Below, one piece after another: positions 1 to 7,979 of a stretch of DNA of 64,000 nucleotides (positions within the stretch are counted from its first letter, which is position 1; every line of letters begins with the position of its first letter). The notes under the pieces were generated by a model. The model was not told where the DNA came from and did not search any database. It saw nothing but the letters and a program-made list of their open reading frames with translations. Location of the stretch: assembly GCA_001683825.1 (NCBI GenBank), contig LXTR01000038.1, forward strand, positions 310,001 to 374,000, given 5' to 3'. Source of the stretch: Flavobacteriaceae bacterium CP2B. Its GTDB lineage: Bacteria > Bacteroidota > Bacteroidia > Flavobacteriales > Flavobacteriaceae. Both the position numbers and the translations under genes were made by a program.

Positions 1-290
1 CCGCCTGGGAATTGGCCAACCGGCCAGAGCGCGTAGTGGTTGACAAGCTAAGCAGGTAGGTGGTAGCTTGGGAAAATACTCCCGCAGCCCCATCACCCAA
101 AGACGCTTGAATCAACCATTTTTAGGGCCTGCCGCAGGAGCCGGACCTACCTTCTTTTAAGGCATACTCCAGAACACCCACGCCAAGGCCCCCGGGCAAC
201 TTCCGGCCTGCTGGTTGGTGTATCTCCCGCAAGAGCAACAACCCCCATTTGAACCCAGGGCATTCCCTGCCGCTCCGCGGGCGAAGGCAT
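1..290. other. left-edge stretch without a recognised gene
   Basis: No convincing reading frame or RNA gene is visible. The open frames here are short, rich in Arg and Pro, and run through the tRNA-His gene on the opposite side, which marks them as chance frames. The region may be the space downstream of the tRNA-His unit or the end of a gene that lies left of the window. Confidence 0.5.
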
Positions 291-320
291 AAAAAAAAGT
301 CCCGTCGGCAAAGACGGGAC
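291..320 (-). terminator. intrinsic terminator of tRNA-His
   Basis: On the minus strand an 8-bp perfect stem GTCCCGTC/GACGGGAC with a 6-nt loop (299-320) is followed by a run of eight T (291-298). It lies about 20 nt downstream of the tRNA-His 3' end, as expected for a single-gene tRNA unit. Confidence 0.85.
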
Positions 321-340
321 TCTCACTGGGTCTATTTCGG

Positions 341-414
341 GTGGAAGACCGGGTTCGAACCGGCGACCTCTGGAACCACAATCCAGCGCTCTAACCAGCT
401 GAGCTACAACCACC
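341..414 (-). tRNA. tRNA-His (anticodon GTG)
   Basis: Reading the minus strand, a 74-nt cloverleaf can be drawn: acceptor stem GGTGGTT paired with the 3' side, D-arm with the AGCTCAGCTGGTTAGAGC pattern, anticodon loop TTGTGGT with GTG, and T-arm with GGTTCGAACC. The CCA end is not encoded. A strong intrinsic terminator follows at once. Confidence 0.93.
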
Positions 415-750
415 GTTTTAGTTGCTTGTCCGCAAAGAGACCTGTCTACAGATTCCCCTGGCTACAGGAAGATCGTCGGTCGGCCTACGCTTACCACAAG
501 CGGTCGCAAAGGTACTTTTTTTTCTCCATAGCCTCAAAATAAAACGGTCAATATTTTTTCTAGATACCCCGGGCAATTCCACCCCCCTCGGCCCAGCATC
601 AGCATCCACTGCAGGGCACCAAAAAGCGGGCGCATTATCGATGAAATACACTTTAATTACGATAAAACACACAAAAATGCGCATTTCACAACATAAATTA
701 GCCCCCATGGGAGGTAACATCTAATTTTAGAATCCAATAATTTCAGGTGT
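415..750. other. gene-less stretch between tRNA-His and a sensor kinase
   Basis: Nothing with coding character is seen. The stretch should hold the tRNA-His promoter (minus strand) and the promoter of the downstream kinase (plus strand). A T/A-rich zone at about 640-745 precedes the kinase start, but I see no exact TAnnTTTG element. Confidence 0.4.
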
Positions 751-2841
751 ATGTCCCCTAGCCACAACCGCTTCACAAAACCAAACACTGCGCTGGTAAA
801 GTGCGTATTTCCTTTTGTCCTGCTATTGTGCACCATGGGTACCGGGTTATCGCAGGTCGATGAAATTGGCCTGATCAAAGAAAAGATCAACACCATAAAG
901 GGCGAGAACCCCAACTTCAGTAAGGATACCGTCTATATAGATTTACTGCTTACGCTGGGGAACGAGCTGCGTTTTTACAAGACCGACAGCCTGTACCAAC
1001 TGGCGAAAAGTGCCTTCGAATTAAGCAAGAAAACCGGCTACCTGAAAGGGGAAAGCCTGGCCCTGATGCGCCTGGGCAATTATTTCTCGGACCAGGGCCA
1101 ATACCTAAAAGCCAGTGAATATTACCGAAAAGCCCTGGGCGTAGCGGAACAGATTGGCAATACGGGGCTTGTCTTAAGCACCATGAACAACCTTGCCGGG
1201 GAATACGGTTATATGGGCGACCACGCCAAAGCACTGAGCGGTTACCTGGATGGCATCGCCCTGGCGGGAAAGGTGGACAACAAAGAGATGCTCTCCATCA
1301 TGAACGAGAACATCGCCAACCTGTATGCGGCACAAAAGGACTATGAACATTCACTGATCTTCTTTAAAAAAGTGATGAAAATAAACGGGGAGATCGGGAA
1401 TGAGGTATTTATCGCCGAGACCCTAAGTAACCTGGCCTCCCTCTATGCCGACATGGGCAATATGGACTATGCCATGTTCAACATCAACAAGAGCATCGCC
1501 ATCTTCGAAAAACGCAAAATTGAAGACTGGCTGGCTTTTGCCTACGAAATTAAGGGAAAGGTTTACCTGAATCAGGAAAACTATAAATGGGCCCTGTATT
1601 GGTACAACCAGAGCGAGATGCTCCATAAGAAACTCGATGATGACCGTGGTAAAATAGACTTGTTTAACGGGATGGCAGAAGCCTACCTGGGAATGGAGAA
1701 AGACAGCCTCTCTGAGCACTACGCCCTGGAGGCTTTTGGCATTTCCAGGCGCATACAGTTTATGGAGGGAACCCAGAAATGTGCCAGGACCCTTTATAAA
1801 ATCAACAAAAACAAAAGCAATTTCGCTTCGGCCCTTGATTACCATGAGATCTTCCAGCGACTTTCCGATAGCCTGAGTACCAATGAAAACCAGAAAAGCC
1901 TGACCATGCTCAAGACCAAAATGGAATACGACAAGCAAAAACAGGCGCTGATAGAAGAAAACGACAAGGCCCTGGCCCGACAGGAACGCTATATCAATGT
2001 GGCGTTGGTCGTCGTGCTCATTTTCATCATCGTTACCCTCCTGGTCCACCGTGGGCAAAAAATGCAGAAGAAGCTCAACACCGCACTCAAGGCAAAACAG
2101 GAAATCCTTAAAACCAGGGAAACGGAACTGCGGGATAATATCGACACCAAGAACAAACTGTTTTCCATTATCGGACACGATCTCCGCGGGCCTATTGGGG
2201 CCCTGCAGGGAATCTTAACACTGTTTAAAGACGGGGAGATAGACAAGAATGAATTCCTGGAATTCATGCCCAAACTCACAGATGATGTAGACCACATCTC
2301 CTTCACGCTGAACAACCTGCTCTCCTGGGGGCAAACCCAAATGAACGGTGCCGTCACCAAGCCGGCTTCGGTTGCCCTGGAAGGCCTGGTCACCGAAAAC
2401 ATCAACCTCCTATCGGAAGTCGCCAAGAACAAATCTATCAAAATCAAGAATGAGATAGGCGGAAATGTCTTGGTTTGGTCAGACAGCAATCAAATAGACA
2501 TCGTAATCCGCAACCTGATCAGCAATGCCTTAAAGTTCACCCCCGAAAATGGGATGATCACCCTCCGGGCCGAAGAACACAAGGAGCAATGGCAAATTTC
2601 CGTGCAGGATACAGGCGTGGGGATGGATACCGGTACCATTGAAAAGTTGTTCTCCAAAAACTCGAACGTCACTACCTACGGCACCAATAATGAAAAAGGA
2701 ACCGGGTTGGGCCTATCACTCTGCAAGGAAATGGTCGAGAAAAACCACGGCAGTATCTGGGTAGAAAGTACGCTCCGTATAGGCAGTTGCTTCTACTTCA
2801 CCCTCCCCAAGGCCCAGAATAAATACAGCCAGGCCTGCTAA
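751..2841 (+). CDS. TPR-containing sensor histidine kinase
   Basis: A 696-residue membrane sensor kinase. The N-terminus has a signal-like hydrophobic stretch (about 16-31) ending near Ser-Gln 35. TPR-type helical repeats fill about 45-375, then comes a charged coiled coil and one membrane span (about 414-433). The cytoplasmic half has an H-box with the presumed phosphorylated His476 (GHDLR), an N-box with Asn592 (ISNALKF), DTGVGM at 620-625 and GTGLGLS at 650-656, i.e. HisKA plus HATPase_c. TPR repeats in the periplasm are typical of Bacteroidota kinases. No response regulator is adjacent, so the partner is unknown. Its 3' end overlaps the convergent bshB1 by 4 nt. Confidence 0.9.
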   Translation: MSPSHNRFTKPNTALVKCVFPFVLLLCTMGTGLSQVDEIGLIKEKINTIKGENPNFSKDTVYIDLLLTLGNELRFYKTDSLYQLAKSAFELSKKTGYLKGESLALMRLGNYFSDQGQYLKASEYYRKALGVAEQIGNTGLVLSTMNNLAGEYGYMGDHAKALSGYLDGIALAGKVDNKEMLSIMNENIANLYAAQKDYEHSLIFFKKVMKINGEIGNEVFIAETLSNLASLYADMGNMDYAMFNINKSIAIFEKRKIEDWLAFAYEIKGKVYLNQENYKWALYWYNQSEMLHKKLDDDRGKIDLFNGMAEAYLGMEKDSLSEHYALEAFGISRRIQFMEGTQKCARTLYKINKNKSNFASALDYHEIFQRLSDSLSTNENQKSLTMLKTKMEYDKQKQALIEENDKALARQERYINVALVVVLIFIIVTLLVHRGQKMQKKLNTALKAKQEILKTRETELRDNIDTKNKLFSIIGHDLRGPIGALQGILTLFKDGEIDKNEFLEFMPKLTDDVDHISFTLNNLLSWGQTQMNGAVTKPASVALEGLVTENINLLSEVAKNKSIKIKNEIGGNVLVWSDSNQIDIVIRNLISNALKFTPENGMITLRAEEHKEQWQISVQDTGVGMDTGTIEKLFSKNSNVTTYGTNNEKGTGLGLSLCKEMVEKNHGSIWVESTLRIGSCFYFTLPKAQNKYSQAC

Positions 2842-3560
2842 AATATATCGCCAAGGCTGTTGACGGCTATGTGCCGCTCTACCGTAAACCCTTCCGCAAA
2901 ATCAACGCCTACAAGCCGCCCAAGGTCCTTGGCCCTGTACACAATGCTTTCTTTAAAATTACGGCTGCTGATCGGGGTATCCGGCGCATCGTTCCTGGGA
3001 TCGTAAAACTGTGAAGCATAGGCAGCGATCGCCTCCATTTTCTTATCTATGTACCCGGATACATCCACGACAAAATCGGGCTTCAGGTTCCTCCATTGAA
3101 TATAGTGGTATACCTGTTTGGGCCGCCATGGCTCCTGCCAGGCATCGTCCCCATCCATACGGGTGTCTATTTTTACCAATCCACTGAGGAAACAGGCATC
3201 ACTCACCAGGCTGCTCCCCCTCCCGTGGTCTATATGCCGGTCTTCCACGGCGTTGCACAGCACGACTTCCGGGCGGTATTTCCTGATCATCCGAACCAAC
3301 GCGAGTTGGTGGTCCCTGTCGTTCCTAAAAAAGCCGTCGGCAAATTCCATATTCTCACGGACGGCCAGCCCGAGGATCCTGGCGGCTTCTGCCGCTTCAT
3401 TATCCCGGATCTCAGCGCTACCCCGGGTTCCCAATTCGCCCCGGGTGAGGTCGATGATCCCTACTTTCTTCCCCAGGGCAACTTCTTTGGCAACGGTTGC
3501 CCCCGCGCTCAATTCCACATCATCAGGGTGGGCGCCAAATGCTAATATGTCTAATTTCAT
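2838..3560 (-). CDS. bshB1: bacillithiol biosynthesis deacetylase BshB1
   Basis: A 240-residue LmbE/PIG-L-fold zinc hydrolase. BshB1 removes the acetyl group from GlcNAc-malate to give GlcN-malate, the second step of bacillithiol synthesis. The metal site is visible as AHPDD (His11, Asp14) and the HIDHGRG motif (His109, His112). The DLTRGELGTRG stretch (37-47) and full family length support BshB1 over a general PIG-L protein. The other bsh genes are not in the window. It is convergent with the sensor kinase and lies 71 nt downstream of the PLP enzyme gene. Confidence 0.93.
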   Translation of the reverse strand: MKLDILAFGAHPDDVELSAGATVAKEVALGKKVGIIDLTRGELGTRGSAEIRDNEAAEAARILGLAVRENMEFADGFFRNDRDHQLALVRMIRKYRPEVVLCNAVEDRHIDHGRGSSLVSDACFLSGLVKIDTRMDGDDAWQEPWRPKQVYHYIQWRNLKPDFVVDVSGYIDKKMEAIAAYASQFYDPRNDAPDTPISSRNFKESIVYRAKDLGRLVGVDFAEGFTVERHIAVNSLGDIF

Positions 3561-3631
3561 GAAAAGTGGTTCAATTTGGTTTCATTGGTCGGGCCGGGGC
3601 GGCAAAGCTTTCAGGCTGCCACAGCACGATA

Positions 3632-4804
3632 TTAACGCGCCGCCACAGCTTTTCCCTTAATCGTTCGCAACGCTTGTTCGATATCTTTTGTAAGGTCCTG
3701 AAAATCCTCGATGCCCAGGGAGAAACGGATCAATCCGTCTGCAATCCCCTGCTCTTTGCGCTCCTCGGCCGGCATCAGGGCATGTGAAGTTTTACATGGC
3801 GAAGAAACCGTACTCTCTATCCCGGCAAGGCTCATGGAAGGTTTGATCAGCCGCAACGCTTTCTGGAAGCCTGACGCATCCAAACCGGGGCCCAATTCAA
3901 AAGAGAGCATCCCGCCATATCCCTTCATCTGCGATTTGGCTATTTCATGGCCGGGGTGTCCCGGCAGCCCGGGGTAAAAAACAGCCGCGACGTCACTGTG
4001 GCCCGACAGGTACGCTGCCATCTTCCCGGCATTTTCGTTTTGGGCTTTTACCCGGATCCCCATGGTTTTGATACTGCGTTCGAGCATCCAAACCGTATAA
4101 TCGCTAAGGCTTCCGCCCAGGCTCCTCGCCACCTTGAATATCCTTTCCATCGCTTCCGCGGAAGAAGCCACCGCCCCTGCCAGGATATCGGAGTGCCCGC
4201 CCATGTATTTGGTGGCACTGTGAATGACCACATCGATCCCAAAATCTATGGGGGTTTGGTTGACGGGGCTGGCGAAGGTGTTATCGATCATGGTAACGAT
4301 CCCATGCTTTTTGGCAATGCCTGCAATCCCAGCGATATCCGTGATGGTCAGCAAGGGGTTCGATGGGGTTTCAAAATAGATCACCCGGGTATTGTCTCTA
4401 ATAGCAGCTTCAAAATCTGCGGGTTCAGATCCCTCGGTAAAGGTGTAACCAATACCAAAACGGTCAAATTGCTCCGTTACCAGGGCATAAGTCCCCCCAT
4501 AGAGCATTTTTTGTAGCACCACATGGTCTCCGGCCTCCAGGAAAGCCAACAGGGCAGTGCTGATGGCCGCCATACCACTGCCAAAGATCATAGCCGATTC
4601 AGCATGTTCCAGGGCAGCTATCTTTTCTGATAGGGCCAGCTGGTTCGGCGTATTAAAATACCTGGGGTACCGCTTAATGTCAACCCCTTCAAAAGCATAG
4701 GAAGTACTCATGTAAAGGGGCGAAGTAGCCCCTTTATACAACTCGTCCTTTAATTCGCCGGTATGGGTGCAAACCGTGTTCAATCCAATTTTATCCTGAT
4801 CCAT
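3632..4804 (-). CDS. trans-sulfuration family PLP-dependent enzyme (cystathionine gamma-synthase/lyase type)
   Basis: A 390-residue Cys/Met-metabolism PLP enzyme (fold type I). PLP Lys199 lies in SATKYMGGHSD, the ring-stacking Tyr102 in LYGGTY, and Asp174 in IDNTFASP. The family includes cystathionine gamma-synthase, cystathionine lyases, O-acylhomoserine sulfhydrylase and methionine gamma-lyase, which cannot be separated by eye. The neighbouring bacillithiol gene would fit a role in cysteine/homocysteine supply, but this is inference. Full length; same strand as bshB1 with a 71-nt gap, and 43 nt downstream of the MATE gene, so co-transcription is possible. Confidence 0.88.
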   Translation of the reverse strand: MDQDKIGLNTVCTHTGELKDELYKGATSPLYMSTSYAFEGVDIKRYPRYFNTPNQLALSEKIAALEHAESAMIFGSGMAAISTALLAFLEAGDHVVLQKMLYGGTYALVTEQFDRFGIGYTFTEGSEPADFEAAIRDNTRVIYFETPSNPLLTITDIAGIAGIAKKHGIVTMIDNTFASPVNQTPIDFGIDVVIHSATKYMGGHSDILAGAVASSAEAMERIFKVARSLGGSLSDYTVWMLERSIKTMGIRVKAQNENAGKMAAYLSGHSDVAAVFYPGLPGHPGHEIAKSQMKGYGGMLSFELGPGLDASGFQKALRLIKPSMSLAGIESTVSSPCKTSHALMPAEERKEQGIADGLIRFSLGIEDFQDLTKDIEQALRTIKGKAVAAR

Positions 4805-4847
4805 CTCCTGGTACTGTTTGTAGGTTTCAAAGGTATCAAAAAATAGC

Positions 4848-6257
4848 TCAAACCTGTACCCCTTTCCACCGACCTTTACGGAACCAAATAATGGCGATAA
4901 CCGAAAGCATCACCTCAGCCGTAACAATGGCCAGGAAAACCCCCAGGGCCCCCCAGCCCAGGGTGATGGCTGCCAGGTAGGCGAAGGGTAGTTGAAACAG
5001 CCAGAAAGCCACTAAATTGATCTTCATCGGGGTGCGGGTATCCCCTGCCCCGTTAAAGGCCTGGGTGATGACCATCCCGTAGGCGTAAAACACATAGCCC
5101 GAAGCGATGACCCGGAGGCAAAGCGTCCCGTAGGTTACCACATCCGGGGTCTGGTTGAAAAAAAGTAGTAGCTGCTTCGCAAACAACAAATAGGCCAGGG
5201 ATACGAGCAGCATGAAGATGGCATTATACCTTCCGGCCAGCCAGACCGACCTTTCGGCCCTTTCGGGACTTCCGGCTCCCAGGTTCTGCCCGACCAGGGT
5301 GGCGGCGGCATTGCTCATCCCCCAGGCAGGGAGGAAGCTGAACATCATGACACGTATGGCGATGGTATAGCCGGCCAGCACCTCACTGCCAAACTCGGCC
5401 ATTAGACGCATCAGGAACACCCAACTTGAGGTCCCAATCAGGAATTGCGCGACCCCTCCCATGGATACCCGGACCAGGTTGGCCATTACCCTGATCTTAA
5501 CCACCAGGTCCCTGAAATACAACCGGATGGTCCGCTTCCCGAAAAACAGGATCCCCAATTGAAAGAGCACCGCGCTCCCGCGGCCGATATTGGTGGCAAT
5601 GGCCGCCCCGCTGACCCCGTAAGCCGGAACCGGGCCCCAACCAAAAATAAACAAGGGGTCTAGCAGGATGTTCAGCGCATTGCTGAAAACCAGGGTCCAC
5701 ATGGCGATGGAGGCATCACCGGCCCCGCGGAAAACCGCGTTGATCAGGAAGAGGAGCACAATGGTGATATTCCCCCCTATCAACCATTGGGTGTACCCGT
5801 ACCCTTCCTGTATCAGGTCTGTTTCCGCCCCCATCAGGGAAAGGATCTCCCGGGCGTTTAACAACCCCAACACCCCTATAATAACGGAAATGCCCAAACC
5901 CAACAGGATGGCCTGGGCGGCCGCCTCCCGGGCCGCCGGCAGGTCCTTCTCCCCCACCCTCCGGGCGACCACCGCTGTTGCGGCCATACTAAGGCCAATG
6001 GCCAGGGCGTAAACCAGGGTAATCACAGATTCTGTGAGGCCGATGGTAGCCACGGCATTTACGCTTACCCGTGAAACATAGAGTATGTCGACCACCGCGA
6101 AAATTGATTCCATCATCATCTCCAGCATCATGGGGATAGAAAGCATGAATATCGCCTTGCGGATGCTACCCGAGGTAAATTCCGTTTCCCTTCCGGTGAT
6201 GGCGATAATAAAACTACGATAGAGTTTCCTGAGCGTGAGTTTGCCTGAAGCTTGCAT
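4848..6257 (-). CDS. MATE family efflux transporter
   Basis: A 469-residue polytopic inner-membrane protein with about 12 hydrophobic segments in two similar halves, starting near IRKAIFMLSIPMMLEMMMESIF (about 32-53). The mid-protein GAGDASIAMW and late GAGDTRTPMK repeats mark the two MATE lobes. MATE proteins export cationic drugs, dyes or secondary metabolites using Na+ or H+ gradients; the substrate here cannot be told. It is the first gene of a minus-strand group with the PLP enzyme and bshB1. Confidence 0.92.
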   Translation of the reverse strand: MQASGKLTLRKLYRSFIIAITGRETEFTSGSIRKAIFMLSIPMMLEMMMESIFAVVDILYVSRVSVNAVATIGLTESVITLVYALAIGLSMAATAVVARRVGEKDLPAAREAAAQAILLGLGISVIIGVLGLLNAREILSLMGAETDLIQEGYGYTQWLIGGNITIVLLFLINAVFRGAGDASIAMWTLVFSNALNILLDPLFIFGWGPVPAYGVSGAAIATNIGRGSAVLFQLGILFFGKRTIRLYFRDLVVKIRVMANLVRVSMGGVAQFLIGTSSWVFLMRLMAEFGSEVLAGYTIAIRVMMFSFLPAWGMSNAAATLVGQNLGAGSPERAERSVWLAGRYNAIFMLLVSLAYLLFAKQLLLFFNQTPDVVTYGTLCLRVIASGYVFYAYGMVITQAFNGAGDTRTPMKINLVAFWLFQLPFAYLAAITLGWGALGVFLAIVTAEVMLSVIAIIWFRKGRWKGVQV

Positions 6258-6564
6258 GAATCTAAAAATTATGTTGTTTTAAAAAGGAAGAATGTCGGCT
6301 ATAAGCAGGTTCGCACCCCCTGGTTGGACGGGCGCTCGGACGCTTTGACATCGGTAGAAAACATAATTCGTATTACTTCATGACACTGTAAAGATGCAAA
6401 AAAAATTTATTGATACGAAAATGGCAAGGCACCAATGGTGAAATGCCCCATAAAACTTCCTGCAATCCCAGTCCAAAACTGCATTTCCGGCTTTCCATAC
6501 TAAAATACCCTTCCTCGCGTTAGCCCTAATACAAATCCACCCTGGTGGATAAGGAACATCCCCT
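6258..6564. other. divergent intergenic region
   Basis: A 307-nt gap between the divergently transcribed MATE and lipoprotease genes. It should hold both promoters. An AT-rich segment lies at about 6355-6420, but no clean TTTG/TAnnTTTG pair was found and no reading frame here has coding character. Confidence 0.4.
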
Positions 6565-7338
6565 ATGAAATACCTCATAAGCGCTTTTCTCCTGATCCTT
6601 TTATCTGCGTGTTCAACCGATGCCAATACAATTATGGACGGCAGCGATTTGCCCGGGAACACCTCGGGCAACCAGATGCCGGTGGGTACCTCGGCGGCTG
6701 ATTTGCTTTCGGCAACCACCTATACCGACCTCACCCTGGAACTCTACTTTGTGGAGGGGTTTCAGCCCAACCAGGCCTCCCTGGACTATTTTGAGGATTT
6801 TTTGAAATCCCGGCTCAACAAGCCTGGCCAGATCGCTATCCGGTTGAATGAGATCCCCTCCCCCGGCAATTCGGCCTATACTATTGAAAACCTCAGGAAC
6901 CTGGAGGACGCTATACGGACGGCCTACAACCGGGAACAGGAAATCGCGGTCTTTGGAATTTTCGTGGATGGTGCATATGCAGAAAATACGGAGAACAGCT
7001 CGGTCCTGGGGGTTGCGTACCGAAACACCTCTTTTGCCATCTTCGAGGAAACCCTTCGCAATTTTACGGATGCCCCCCTCGCGCCCAGCCGCACAACCCT
7101 AGAGACAACGGTGCTTACCCATGAATTTGGCCACCTGGTGGGTCTGGTCAACGCCGGCAGCCCATTGCAAAGCGGGCATCAGGATACGGCCCACGGGCGG
7201 CATTGTACGGTGGAAGATTGCCTGATGTACTGGACCGCCGAGACCGGGGAAGGCCTCATCAACAGCCTTACCGGTGGAACGGTTCCTGCGCTGGACGAGC
7301 AATGTATCGCTGATCTCAGGGCCAACGGCGGTAAATAA
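6565..7338 (+). CDS. metzincin-like zinc metalloprotease lipoprotein
   Basis: A 257-residue lipoprotein: hydrophobic N-terminus with lipobox LSAC, lipidated Cys16. The catalytic motif is HEFGHLVGLVN (His186, Glu187, His190), with a third ligand candidate among His205 and His210, two Cys (214, 219) and a possible Met-turn CLMYW (Met221). The HExxHxxG layout with a downstream Cys/Met segment recalls archaemetzincins and related Bacteroidota lipoproteins, but the exact family spacing is not kept. It is probably anchored to the outer membrane. It stands alone between a MATE gene and a convergent hypothetical gene. The substrate is unknown. Confidence 0.75.
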   Translation: MKYLISAFLLILLSACSTDANTIMDGSDLPGNTSGNQMPVGTSAADLLSATTYTDLTLELYFVEGFQPNQASLDYFEDFLKSRLNKPGQIAIRLNEIPSPGNSAYTIENLRNLEDAIRTAYNREQEIAVFGIFVDGAYAENTENSSVLGVAYRNTSFAIFEETLRNFTDAPLAPSRTTLETTVLTHEFGHLVGLVNAGSPLQSGHQDTAHGRHCTVEDCLMYWTAETGEGLINSLTGGTVPALDEQCIADLRANGGK

Positions 7339-7367
7339 TCCCCGCGGCGGGCAATCCCAAAAGTGTG

Positions 7368-7922
7368 TCAATCAAGTTTTTCAGGTCCTACAGAACTTTC
7401 ATGGATGATCCAGCGTTCCTCCTGTATGGAGCGGTACACAATTTCGTACCGCAACCCATTCTGCTGCAGGGCGCCAAAACGCTGGAGCAGCAACTTGTAA
7501 TCTTCCGGGGAATTTTCAATGGAAATAAAGGGGTAGGAGGTATTGGCGGGGATGGCGTTGCCACGGTCCAGGGTCGAATACGCAAAGTGCTCCAGGCTGT
7601 CCAGGGCAGGGTCCAGCTTTATCAGGAGCCGGTGCAGTTCATTGTTGTAATCTTTCAAATTGTACTCCTGACCCTTGTATAAAATCGTTACAGATTCCAG
7701 GATGGCAGGGCCCACCCCATGATTCTTGAGGGAGAGTTGATAACTGTGGGTCTTCGGATCATCGTAGGTAGAAAGCTGTACATAAGGCAATATCGACAGG
7801 TAATTCTGTTTGCTCATCAGGTTGGTCTGGTAGATAAAGATGATAAGCGTCAGGAAACTCATGCCCATCGCTGTAAGGCTGAGGATGCGCTCAGAATTCC
7901 ATTGTATTTTGGTCTTGCCCAT
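7368..7922 (-). CDS. hypothetical membrane-anchored protein
   Basis: A 184-residue protein that I cannot assign. One N-terminal membrane span (about 14-33: LSLTAMGMSFLTLIIFIYQT) is followed by a soluble domain of beta character containing LPYVQLS and LKNHGVGPAI, a pattern seen in small membrane-anchored proteins with an immunoglobulin-like core. I chose Met at 7922 (MGKTKIQW), since the nine residues ahead of it lack membrane-protein character. It is convergent with the metalloprotease gene and downstream of the ccsBA gene. Confidence 0.65.
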   Translation of the reverse strand: MGKTKIQWNSERILSLTAMGMSFLTLIIFIYQTNLMSKQNYLSILPYVQLSTYDDPKTHSYQLSLKNHGVGPAILESVTILYKGQEYNLKDYNNELHRLLIKLDPALDSLEHFAYSTLDRGNAIPANTSYPFISIENSPEDYKLLLQRFGALQQNGLRYEIVYRSIQEERWIIHESSVGPEKLD

Positions 7923-7979
7923 AGGCCCAATCCTTAGGTTACCAACCAAAAGTAAGGAAAATCATCTTCCCATGGTACC

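Noticed and set aside
1423-2178. 251-codon antisense ORF inside the sensor kinase
   Set aside because: It is opposite a clear kinase with all motifs and shows the His/Phe/Val bias of a mirror frame in a GC-rich gene.
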